From Medicago truncatula (lineage: Eukaryota > Streptophyta > Magnoliopsida > Fabales > Fabaceae): DNA of 64,000 bases. The notes beneath the pieces were generated by a model. It was not told the DNA's origin. It did no database searches and was given only the letters and a program-made list of their open reading frames with translations. Numbering within the stretch: position 1 is the first letter of the stretch; the number at the start of each line of letters is the position of its first letter. This document shows positions 34,440 to 45,150 of the stretch, piece after piece. A program made the position numbers and the translations under genes. The stretch is from NCBI RefSeq assembly GCF_003473485.1, contig NC_053044.1, forward strand, positions 29,020,091 through 29,084,090, in the 5' to 3' direction.

Positions 34440-35513
34440 ATGGAGGAGCAGCAACAAGATGATGAATTTATGATGTATAGATTCAAAGTGGAGCGTTGTT
34501 ATGAAACTTCTTCTCATTATTTTAGTGAATGTTCCTTTGTTCATCCTGGGGAAAACTTAAAGCGCCGTGATCCGAAGCAATATAATTACAGTTATCTCCT
34601 TTGTCATGCATTTCAGAAATCTGGATCATGCTGGAAAGGGGATGCATGTGAATATGCACATGGTGCTTTTGAGTCCGGGCTGCATCCTAGTCGATACAGA
34701 ACAATGTATTGCAGAAATGGAACTGAATGCAGAAGAGAAGTTTGCTTCTTTGCTCACAATCATGAGGAACTTCGCCCGTTGAATGCTACTACCAGTTCTG
34801 CTTTGCCTCCACCTACATTTTATTCAAATTCACCAAGTGCTTCTGCAATGGTTCCTTTCACATTGAGCTCTCCGTATGCTTTGATACAATCTTCATCAAT
34901 GCCACCTTGGACACCGTCTGCAATATCATATCCTGCAGGAAGAACCATGTGGCCGACTCCGACTCAAATTCGTACTACAGTCCCTACACCTCAGATGCCG
35001 AGCAACAGCTTGAATGCTAGAGATAATACTCATCTGGACATGAAATTTTTCGAATATCACAATATGCCAAATCTAATGATGGAAGGGTCAAGTAGGCTTG
35101 CTGGAGTGAATCCTACTAACCTTGAAGGCTATTTTGGGTCATCGATACAATCTCCGACAGCAATGCAGGGGTATCAGAATGTGAACCAACAACTTCAGAG
35201 ATATCCTTCTCAACTTACCAATTCTAATGTGGTTAGATCACAACAGTTCAGGTTTTATCCAATTTTGAATTCAAGATATGATGCCCTTTCGAAGCAGAGC
35301 CAGAACTTTATCGAGAGCAGCAGCATGGCGAGCTTTAATTCCATGCTTCCAGATGCTACCTCAGTTACATTGGAGCCTTCAACTTCCTTCTCTGGTTTGC
35401 GCTCTCGTGATAGAAAATTAGAATTGGGCGACACTAGCAACACTTCAACAATGGCTGCTGCATCAAATGTTGATGAGCCGGATGTAGGTTGGGTTGATGA
35501 ACTTGTGGATTGA
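34440..35513 (+). CDS. Ankyrin-less RR-TZF protein, copy B (357 aa)
   Basis: Likely RNA-binding CCCH protein; the only member of the local family with an open frame through all fingers. Order: CX5HX4CX3H (CYETSSHYFSECSFVH), basic KRRDPK, then CHAFQKSGSCWKGDACEYAH, a 16-residue spacer, and CRNGTECRREVCFFAH, then a Ser/Pro/Gln-rich tail. The first CCCH has CX8CX5CX3H, one residue more than the CX7 of plant RR-TZFs and like animal TTP. The ankyrin part and the acidic segment before the fingers are missing: MEEQQQDDEF joins straight to the finger region. A frame change replaces the last ~20 residues, ending in VDELVD. It may be a real gene or a late-stage pseudogene; expression would decide. Confidence 0.6.
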   Translation: MEEQQQDDEFMMYRFKVERCYETSSHYFSECSFVHPGENLKRRDPKQYNYSYLLCHAFQKSGSCWKGDACEYAHGAFESGLHPSRYRTMYCRNGTECRREVCFFAHNHEELRPLNATTSSALPPPTFYSNSPSASAMVPFTLSSPYALIQSSSMPPWTPSAISYPAGRTMWPTPTQIRTTVPTPQMPSNSLNARDNTHLDMKFFEYHNMPNLMMEGSSRLAGVNPTNLEGYFGSSIQSPTAMQGYQNVNQQLQRYPSQLTNSNVVRSQQFRFYPILNSRYDALSKQSQNFIESSSMASFNSMLPDATSVTLEPSTSFSGLRSRDRKLELGDTSNTSTMAAASNVDEPDVGWVDELVD

Positions 35514-36280
35514 GGATGATCCAACATTGGAATCTGATTAACATGGTGTTGAAGTTGAAGATCAACTGCAATGCCATAATCCGGACGATGTTCCATCTTA
35601 GCCGGAGCAGTTGTGCATGTTATTCACCTTTGATTTTTTTAACTTCATAGATATTCATTATATTTGAGTGACACTGCAGAAAATATGGATAGAATAGAAT
35701 ACTAGTATATTGTTCTTCCCTTAATTCTTTGTTTTGTTATTTGTTATGTTCAATTGATATGTTCTTTTATAGCAACCAGGAGAATGGTGATAAATTAGTT
35801 ATCCAAAGATTCATGCATATGCATATGCTTATCACCCTTCATTTGGTGCAAATCACCCTTCATTTGTTCCTCTTGCTATATTACCCTTTTATTATACACA
35901 TTTTACTAGATAATAAAAGATACAACTTTTATTCTAGAATTTAAATTAAATTGAGAAGTTGGATAGCTTCGTGCTGTTGATTGGAATTCGATTTTATTTT
36001 TTTATCTCTGTCTTGTAAACTTATTGCACACTCTTTTAGTCAAAATAGCCATTGATGATTTTATAACAAATTTAGCAGAATCCTTCCATTCCATTTCCCT
36101 ATCTGATTCCTTTCAGTTTATTGTTGAATAAACTGAAATCTTTTAAGAGAATTTTCTATGCTTATATATGTAAAATTCTCTCTGGTTTGGTATCATATTA
36201 AAACACGTTTTCTCTTTTGATTTTGCAAATTCTGTATAATAATAGAGAGGAAGACAAAAAAAACTGATAAAATCAAAGTC

Positions 36281-38089
36281 ATGTGTAACAGTGCGAATGG
36301 AAAACCTTGTCAAATTAGTTTGATTAGGGAAAATGAATATGGAACACAAGAACTTCATCATAAGATTTCAGCTTTGCTTGAGTTTTCAGCCAAAGATGTT
36401 GATGAAGTAGGATTGTGGTATGGAAGGAAGATTGGATCAAAGGAAATGAGTTATGAAGAAAGGACCCCTCTTATGATTGCTGCCTTGTTTGGAAGCAAGG
36501 GTGTGTTGTCTTATATTCTTGGAACCGGTCGTGTCAATGTTAGCCGACCTTGTGGTTCAGACAGGGGTACAGCTCTTCATTTTTCTGTTACTGGTTGTTC
36601 TGCTGCTTCTGCCGAGATTATTAAGCTTTTGGTTGATGCTTCTGCAGATGGTAGTGTTGTTGATGAGAATGACAACTGGTGTAACGACTTGATTGTCTCG
36701 GTGTCTAATAGTATCTCCGGTTCCAAATGGTGGAGATGATTTTTATGTTGATAAAAATGACAATATCCTTAAGGAAGCAGGTTTCCAAATGTGGAGCAGC
36801 AACAAGATGTATGTACACCTCGAACTGAGAAGAAAGATTATCCAATTGATCCATCCATACCTGGCATAAAAAATGAGATATATAGCACAGATGAATTTAG
36901 GATGTTTGCATTCAAAGGGAAGCCTTGTTTAAGGGCTTATCCTCATGATTGGACCAAGTGCCACTTTGTCCACCCCGGGGAAAACGCAAGGCGCCGTGAT
37001 CTGAGGAAATATCATTACACCTGTGTCCCTTTGTCCTGAGTTTCGGAAAGGGTCATGCAGCAAAGGGGATGCTTGTGAATATGCACATGGTATTTGCGAG
37101 TGCTGGCTTCATCCTGGTCAATATAGAACAAGGCATTGCAAGGATGAAACCTGCTGCACCAGAAGCGTTTGCATTTTTGCTCACAAACCCGAGGAGCTTC
37201 GACCACTGTATGATTTTACGGGTTCTGCTTTTCCTTCACCTACATCATATTCCAATTCACCTAGTTCTTCTTTGATAGATTCTTTCACATTGAGCTCTCC
37301 GTCTTCTTTGATACAATCTGCATCAAGGCCACCTCTGACTCCATCGGCAACAACATTGCTTGTGGCTGGAACCATGTGGAAGACTCGTATTCAGCTTCAT
37401 GTTGCAGTCCCTACCCTCCAGATGCCAATAAGTAGATTTAATACTGCACTGAATGCTAGAAATGACGTTGAATTTCTCGAACTTAAAAATCACCTTAGTC
37501 TTCAATCTCCTTCAAATAGGCTTGCAGGAGTGAATCCTACTAACCTTGAAAACTTTTTCGGGTCAGTGTTACATTCTCCGACCTCAATGCAGGTGCATCA
37601 GAACGCAAACCAGCAACTTTGGGGATATCCTTCTAATCTTTCCAATTCCAATGTGAGTGGATCGCCACAATTCAGGGTTGATGCCTTTTCGAAGCGGAGC
37701 CATAGCTTTATTGAGTGCAATAGCAGGGTGAGCTTTAATTCTTTGATTCCTACCTCAGTTGCCATGGAGCCTTCTACTTTCTCTGGTTGGGGTTCCCTTG
37801 ATGGAAAATTAGACTGGTCCATCTGCGGCTATGAACTCAATAAAATGAGGAAATCTTATTCTTTTGGCTTTCGAAACAGAAGTAGCACTTCAACTGCTGC
37901 ATCTAATATCGATGTGATCCAGATGTAATTTTGAGCCATGAAACTTGGGTTAATTCACTTGTGAATGATGTTCCAGCTATGGAATTTGATTAATTATTGA
38001 AGTTGAAGATCAACTGCAATGCCATAATCCGGACGCAGTTGTCTTTACCGGAGAAATTGTACATGGAGCATGAGCAGATGGTGGTGTGA
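36281..38089 (+). pseudogene. Ankyrin + CCCH RR-TZF copy C, broken
   Basis: Sister of copy A, about 5.7 kb away. The N-terminal frame is open for 152 codons and contains two ankyrin repeats (ERTPLMIAALFGSKGVLSYI; GTALHFSVTGCSAASAEIIK), although an ~18-residue stretch before VDEVGLWYGRK is shorter than in A. It stops at 36,739. A second frame from 36,791 carries STDEFRMFAFKGKPC and the first zinc motif, then shifts near 37,030 into a frame with CPEFRKGSCSKGDACEYAH and CKDETCCTRSVCIFAH running to 37,928. The lesions differ from those of copy A, so the two decayed largely independently. Confidence 0.85.
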
Positions 38090-38811
38090 ATCTAATGTTA
38101 ACTTTGACATTGGATCCTCTGTGCATCTCTAGGCTAGTTTATTTATTAAATGTTTTTATTTTCTTTTATAGATCTTAATTAAATATAGGTGACATTTTGC
38201 AGAAAATATGGTAAAATGTCGATAATAAAAGTTAGGACAGAATGCAAGTCTTTTACGTCAGTAACAACTTGTTACTGCTGCAAGGATATAGTATAATGTT
38301 ATCTTTGCTTTGTTATTAGTTATGTTCAATCGAGTTGTAACTTTCCAGAAACCAATAGAAATTTGATTAGTGTATCGAGACTGATAGTTATACAAATTCC
38401 AATATTCAATTTGGATAGCTCGTGCTTGTGGCTTTCATTTTTTCCTATTTCATTTTAATGTGAGTCATGCATACATATTCATTCAATGTTTGCAAGGGTA
38501 GGACACATGTGTCTTCCTTCATATTTTGGCTTGAAGCCTTTGAGATTCTTGCACGATCTTGCTAAATGTTTTGGCATAATTTTTTATAATTAGATTTTCA
38601 GTTGCATGCTTCTTTAGCGAAGTATAATGATGATTAGTACTTGTGTTCATAAATCATAAGTTCTTTCATGATCTTATTGACAATCCTAATTTGTTCATTC
38701 AAAAGCACAAAATTAAGATCAGAATCTGTATTAACTCTAACAAGAAAGTTTGTTATCCTCAAATGAAAAATTAAGGATTTTGTCCTATACAGTTATAGAA
38801 TGAATTTTAAT

Positions 38812-38839
38812 AATAAAAAAAAAAAAAAAAAAAAAAAAA
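38812..38839. repeat. Poly-A run
   Basis: About 24 A residues between TZF copies C and D with no equivalent in unit 1; possibly a retroposon tail, but no target duplication was found. Confidence 0.7.
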
Positions 38840-40146
38840 GACACTTATCGAATTTCTTTCTTTAATATAAAAAGAGCGAGACATTAGAAATGTGTGACCA
38901 TGCTTGAATGACCCAATATATGATATTGGATTCAATGAAGATGACAGGTATTTATGCCTCATGTTCAACAAGACATTTGGACGAAGGGACATAACATAAC
39001 TGCAAAATTGTATTGGTCGCGATTAAACTCTCGAGCTAGTATTTATTTTATGCTATAACATAGGTCCGATCATAAGGTAAGATACACCTCATGTAGAGTA
39101 ACTTTGCTTGTAAAACAAGAAACCACCTCAATTATCTCTCTAGGAAATCTGGAACTGATATAACAGCTTCTAACTGTTTTTCTAACTGTCTTAAACTGAT
39201 CTATTTAGCAGTGACTAGTGCAGCAGCTCGGTGGGATTTTCTTTTTGACCTCAAAACCGTAAAACAACTAAAGACACTGAAAGAGTCTTCCACTTCTTCC
39301 TTTGCGTTGTTTTCCAAGTTTCTAAACATTCACCAAGTTTTGGTGCAGTTTCCTTATTAATGTAAGTTCTTCTTTTATAATTCTAGATTTATGTATTTTT
39401 CTTATTCTTCGCGATGAGTCAGTGAATTTCACCTAAAGATGCAATTTTTCTAAAATTATATGAGATTGCAATGTGTTTTCTTGGATGCCAAGAAAATTCC
39501 TGAAAAGGGGTGTGTTCTGAATTATTTGTGTTTGTCTAAACCTTCACCAAGTTTTGGTGCTGTTTCCTTGCTCATGTAAGTTATTCTTTTTTGATTTCAC
39601 CTTTGTGTATTTTTCTTATTCTTCTTGATGGTTCATTGAGTTTCGGCTAAAAATTTGATCTTTTCTTAAAGTATTTGAGATTACAATGTGTTTTCTTGGT
39701 TGCTAAGAAAGATCCTGAAAAATTGTTTCTTGAGTGTCTTGATGAATGTGTATGGAAGAATATGCTTTCTCTTTCACTCTCTGGAAGACAGAAAAAAGGT
39801 TGGATGAAATAACCATTGATGTGTTCTTAATCTAACAATATTAAACGCCGTTGGTCGATAAAATTAAAAAAATGTACAAAGAATATAACCTGGGTAAGTT
39901 ATCTGAAAACATATAAGAATCACTTTTGAAATTGAACAAAAGATATACTTTTACAAAATTGAGCAAAGCTGTTTGTATTTTCTTGCTGTTTGGATGCTAA
40001 GGATGTGCAATAGTTATTGTTATGCATGAACTATGATATTAAACATTTAAAAGTTAAACTAATACTTGTTGCCAATTTCCTGGTGATTGATAATTTTGTA
40101 ACAAATATAGCTGAACCAAGATTGCCTTAAGGGAGCAGGTTTTGAA

Positions 40147-41447
40147 ATGGTGAAGCAGAAACAACATGTAGGTGGACCTCAAACTATGAAGAAAGATTAT
40201 CGGATCGATCGATCCCTACCTGACATAAAGAATGAGGTATATATTACAGATGAATTTAGGATGTATAAATTCAAAGTGAAGCTTTGCTCATGGGATAATG
40301 CTCCTCATGATTGGACAGAATGTCCCTTTGCTCATTCTGGGGAAATCGCAAGGCGCCGTGATCCGAAGAAATATTATTACAGCTGTGTCCATTGTCATGA
40401 ATTTCAGAATGGATCATGCAGTAAAGGGGATACATGTCAATATGCACATGGTGTTTTTGAGTCCTGGCTGCATCCTGGTCGATACAGAACAACGCTTTGC
40501 AATAATGGAACTAAATGCACAAGAGAAATTTGCTTCTTTGCTCACAAACCCGAGGAGCTTCGCCTGTTGAAGGCTTATATACCAGTTCTGCTTTGCCTTC
40601 ACCTACATCAAATTCAAATTCACCAAGTGCCTCTGCAATGGATTCCTTCACATTGAGATCACCGTCTTCTTTGATACAATCTTCGTCGCCGCCTTGGAAT
40701 CCGTCTGCAGCATCATCTCCTGCAGGAGGAACCATGTGGCAGACTCCGACTCGGATTCATACTACAGTCCCTACACTTCAGATGTCGAGCAACAGATTGA
40801 AAGCTGCATTAAATGCTAGAGATAATACTGATCTAAACATGAAATTTCTCGAAAATCGTCATATGCCGAAGCTAATAATAGAAGAGTCAAATAGACTTGC
40901 AGGAGTGAATCCTACTAACCATGAAGACATTTTTGGGTCATCGATACAATCTTCGAAAGACATGCTGGTGCATCAAAATGTGAACCAAGAACTGTGTGGC
41001 TACCCTTCTGACCTTACCAATACAAATGTGATTGGATCACCAGAATTCAGAGGTAGTCCATTTGTGAATTCAAGATATGATGCCTTTTCAAATCGGAGCC
41101 AGAGCTTTTTCGAGTGCAGCAGCGTGGCAAGCTTTAATTCCAAGCTTCCTTCTGCTACCTCAGTTGCATTAGAACCTTCTACTGCCTTCTCTGATTGGCA
41201 CTCCCCTGATAGAAAAGTAGATTGGTCTATCCCCGGTGATAAACTCAATGAAATGACGACATCTTATTCTTTCGGCTTCCTAAACGATACTAGCAACGCT
41301 TCAACAATAGCTGCTGCATCAAATGTTGATGACCATTATGCATTATTAAGCCAGGAATCTTGGGTTAGCTCGCTTGTGAAGGATGATGATCCAACATTGG
41401 AATCTGATCAACTGCAATGCCATAATCCGGATGTTGTTCCATCTTAG
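40147..41447 (+). pseudogene. Ankyrin-less RR-TZF copy D, one frameshift
   Basis: Counterpart of copy B. The first frame from ATG 40,147 covers TMKKDYRIDRSLPDIKNE, TDEFRMYKFKVKLC, the CCCH motifs CHEFQNGSCSKGDTCQYAH and CNNGTKCTREICFFAH, then loses frame just after KPEELR near 40,565-40,580. The other frame carries on with the Ser/Pro-rich tail (SALPSPTSNSNSPSASAMDS) to a stop at 41,447. Unlike B it keeps the segment between the start and the fingers. The first zinc motif has an extra residue (CX6H). If the early frame is used, a 169-residue protein with the CCCH pair but no tail would result. Confidence 0.7.
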
Positions 41448-42203
41448 CCGGAGCAATTGTGCATGTTATATGAGCAGACAGTAGTGTGATTTCTTTTTAA
41501 TTTTATAGATATTCATTATATTTATGTGACATTTTGTAGAATGCAGCTATTCTGCTTTAGTAACAACTTGTTAGCACTACTAGGGAAGTATATTGCCTCA
41601 TTTTTTTGTCCCTAATTTTTTGTTTTGTTATTAGTTATGTTCAATTGAGTTGCAATTTTCAATTTGGGTAACTTATGGTGCAAGTCACCTTTCAACCTTC
41701 ATTTGTTCTTCTTGCTATATTACCCTTTTATTTGACTTTTGCTGACTTTCATTTTCCCACTTCACTTTTAATTTGAATTCCAATTGCTTAAATTATTTCA
41801 ACATTCCCTCATTAATAACTTTCATTTTCCTATTCCCTCAATTATGTGTAAATATGCACATAACTGTTAACTACCCTTAATTTAGAAAAATTAACTAAGT
41901 TGTTGGTATATGTAAATGGTTTTCATATACTAGCATTACTCTAATCTATTTACTTTTGTAGCTATTTAAAGTTATGGTTGAGAACTTGGCGTTTATTCAG
42001 TCATAGGAAGCTTTTATTGTTGTAGTGGATGCAACATTTAGCCTCTAGCTTTATGAGTGTGAAGCATATAGCTGCTTCTATTATGATCTCAATTCCCAAG
42101 GACATTTTACTTGGTCATTAATGTTACCTTTTAACTATATATTTTTATATTCTTTCAAAAAATGTGGTGACTCCATTTTCAGCATAGTTCATATTGTGAC
42201 TTA

Positions 42204-42344
42204 CTCCTTCCGTTTTTAAATATAAGCAAAATTCACTTTTTAAGTTTATTCATTTAACGATGTATGTGATTCATAATATAGACTACATACATTATTAAAT
42301 GAATGAACTTAAAAAGTCAATTTTGCTTATATTTAAAAACGGAG
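42204..42344. mobile_element. Stowaway MITE
   Basis: A 141-bp element with long inverted repeats: CTCCTTCCGTTTTTAAATAT at the left, its near-exact inverse ending ...AAAAACGGAG at the right, and a TA target duplication (42202-42203, 42345-42346), as in Tc1/mariner-derived Stowaway MITEs. Confidence 0.9.
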
Positions 42345-42955
42345 TAGTATGTCATAGTATGATTCTCAGCATTGACTTTTTTTATTTTTTTCTTGAGTTC
42401 AATAGTTAATATTTTTATATCATCACAACTAAACTTTACTATGGTCAAAACTTTGAGCCATATTATTGTATGTGATGAATTTGAATTCCAATTCTTTTAA
42501 CAGATCAACTCTGTCAGCTGTCATTGAATCTTTACCTTAACATTATTTTCTTCAAAAACAATAATGATATTGTCAATCTACTAAAATTTTGCAGGCTTTG
42601 AAGATCCATATCCCATGTTTTCTGTAATGATGATTAAGGCACAAACATCCACAAATGCTTTGTCACAAAAGCATTAAGCATCTCCTCATTTTCTCTCAGA
42701 TGATCATTTTGGGAAATGTTAAAGTTAAACTCTGGTTTAAAAAAATCCAAAAGTTTTTTCAATCCTTGTGAAGCACGGATACGGCACAGACAACGAACAG
42801 GACACAGACACTAAATGTAATTCCATTCATTTACATACCAAAGAAAAATTGAAATTGAAATATTGTCATAAAGTAAACTGGTGTTTAACCATATACCACT
42901 TTATTCATAAGGTTTATATTTTTTACAAATTTTGAAGTTACCAACTTGTGAGTAG
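42345..42955. other. TRM-like gene 3' flank, nothing else recognised
   Basis: AT-rich. 'cacggatacggcacagacaacgaacagga' near 42,775 resembles a fragment common in legume repeats. Confidence 0.4.
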
Positions 42956-44560
42956 TTACTCAACAAGTTGAGTTACCACTTCATTCAACAATTGATCAAA
43001 AATTTCTGACTCAAAATCAGTACATATACTTCCTAAATCACTTTGTTCATTCATCCATACATGAACTTGATTTTTTGAACCAGCCAATTCATCTCCAACT
43101 AGTCTGCATGCTTCATCCCAAATATCTATATACTCCTTGTAACTTTGCTTCTCTTTCTTCTTTGATCCTTCATATATGTTGTTCTGAATTGCCTTATCAT
43201 TCTTCTCATCAATCATCAAATTATCATCAGATCGCATACGAATGTGCTTGCCGGTTTCAAGCTCCGGTGTCAACTTTCTTCTTGGATTCAAACCAACTGC
43301 AACAGAATCAATCCCTGCAAAAAAAATTAAAAAAATTAACAATTAACACAATGTTATAAGATAAGGTCTGTTGCGGCAATCTAGTCCACGACATTAAGAT
43401 TTTTTATGTCTTTCCGATCGCAATGTGATTGCAATTGAGGTTGGATCAGCCTCATTTGATAAAGACTATGCTTAGTGCATGTTTGAAATGACACTGAATT
43501 TTACAAAATCGCAGTGACACCATGATTATACTTAGTTTAGCGTATGATTAAAATCCGATCGGCACACTGTGATTTCATCAAACTCGTAGTTGATTTAAAC
43601 ATGAACTTAATACGAAAGATCACGACGCATCAATTGCAGCTAGAAATCAGAAAAAAGTTGAACACATCAAATTCGCAAAAGAAACAAACCTGCTACACAA
43701 GACTTGCGCTCAAATTCAAGAACAGAAACAGGACTTAAATCATCTGATTTGCATTCAGTTTCTATCTTCTGTTCTGTATAACAATTTCTTCGCTTCTTCC
43801 TCGTCCTTCTCTTCTTCAGCCTTTCACCAACTACAACTTCCTTGCAATTCATTGCCTTCAACAACTCACCTGCTTCTGAATCAAAACACTTCTTTTCAGA
43901 CGAAGAAGCCTTAAACCGATGCGAAGTATTGGTGATTTCTTGAAGTTTATTAGAAACCCTTTTGCTCATTTTCTCATCACAAACAATCTCTCTCTTGTTC
44001 TTCTTCTCCTTCAATTCTGAACAACTCATTTTCTTTTTTCTCCCATTTGATTTCAACCCTTTACCACTCTCACCTTCATTTCCAAAACTAAGCACAAAAA
44101 AGCTCTCATTTTCACTCATTTGAAAAGTTGGTGGCTCTCTAAAAGACAATGTTGAACCAACTCTCTTATGATGCAAACTCTCAATCTTCCCATTGCTTTC
44201 TCCCAAATAGTCCAAAGAATTCATCGACTTGCTACGCGAAAGTGAACCTGGTTTCGACGCAAAAGGTACCTCAACCATTGATTCTAAACCCATCAACCTT
44301 GCCACTAAAGGAGGAGGAGGAGTAACAGCAGAAACGCCCAAGTTGTGATCATTTACACTTAGAACAGAATTTGCTGAATCAAATTCTGTGGTTTGATTCG
44401 ACGAGTCTTTTGGAAGGTTTCCGGAGCAAAGAATCTTGCGCATGATGGCTGTGAGACATCCTGTAGTTGTGGATTTGGAGCTGCTACACATTGGTGGAGA
44501 TACATTTGAACAAGATGAAGTTGGAGTTTGAGTTTGAGTTTGAGTTGAGAGTTTCATCAT
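42956..44560 (-). CDS. TRM/LONGIFOLIA-like protein (DUF3741/DUF4378), 2 exons, 409 aa
   Basis: Exons 43690-44560 and 42956-43314 join across a GT-AG intron (VAG|IDSVAVG). The protein has the two conserved boxes of the TON1-recruiting-motif (TRM) family: LVARLMGLES (residues 85-94) and a C-terminal DUF4378-like region with WDEACRLVGDEL and FESEIFDQLLNEVV. The middle is Lys/Arg- and Ser-rich and poorly ordered. TRM proteins recruit TON1 and PP2A partners to cortical microtubules and shape cell growth. At 409 residues this is a short member. The specific orthologue cannot be named from sequence alone. Confidence 0.82.
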
Positions 44561-44960
44561 TTGAATGATCTAAGAAACATAAAGAAACAAATTAACAGAA
44601 AATAAAAACTATATGATAAAATAAATATACACAAAAATAAAGTGAAATTTGTTACTTTGTTGGAGTCTTAAACTAAGGACTAAAAATAACAACCATTTTG
44701 GTCTTTAAAGTGAGTCTTTCTCTCTCTCACACAATAATATTTATTATAATAGAATATTGGGATAATATCTTATTATTGAATAAGAATAATTTAATTTTCT
44801 TTTTGACTAAATTGAATGAGAGTAATTTTGATGAGATATTATTTCCAAATTATATTACTTTAAATTTATAAAAATTATTAAAATGAATTTCAATGTGTCT
44901 TTTGTTAGTGATTAGTCTTTTGAATGTGTCTTTTTAGTCAGGTTAATTTTTAATTTATTT
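44561..44960. other. TRM-like gene promoter region
   Basis: AT-rich upstream DNA with a CT-rich patch (tctttctctctctcac, near 44,708). No clear TATA box could be chosen. Confidence 0.35.
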
Positions 44961-45150
44961 TTTAAAAAAAAACTCGGTATCTATCTTAAAGAATGACTAA
45001 TTTCAGAGGTTCAATTTCACCGTCCACTTGTGGGGGTCTATTTAAAATTGGAGCTTCAAAATTCTGTATGGACTAGCCACGACAACTATCACTGAGGATA
45101 GTCGAACCTAAAACTTTAAGACGAGCATACTTTAAAGTCCAAAATCAACA
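44961..45150 (-). mobile_element. SINE (Au-like), worn
   Basis: On the minus strand a box B-like TTAGGTTCGACTATCC is followed by AAGTGGACGGTGAAATTGA and CCTCTGAAATTAG, then a short A-rich end. The same 3' text (agtggacggtgggtttagtc) occurs in the element at 61,636. Confidence 0.6.

Larger units (their letters stand above)
29936..41760 (+). repeat. Tandem duplication (~5.7 kb units) of a two-gene TZF block
   Basis: Unit 1 (about 29,940-35,900) and unit 2 (about 36,000-41,760) each contain an ankyrin+TZF copy followed by an ankyrin-less TZF copy. Matching landmarks are offset by 5.70-5.77 kb: starts 30,560/36,281, stops 32,389/38,089, short-gene starts 34,440/40,147, and the spacer 'cacctcatgtagagtaactt' at 33,315/39,087. 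Spacers, leaders and 3' flanks are alike as well as the coding parts. Confidence 0.85.
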
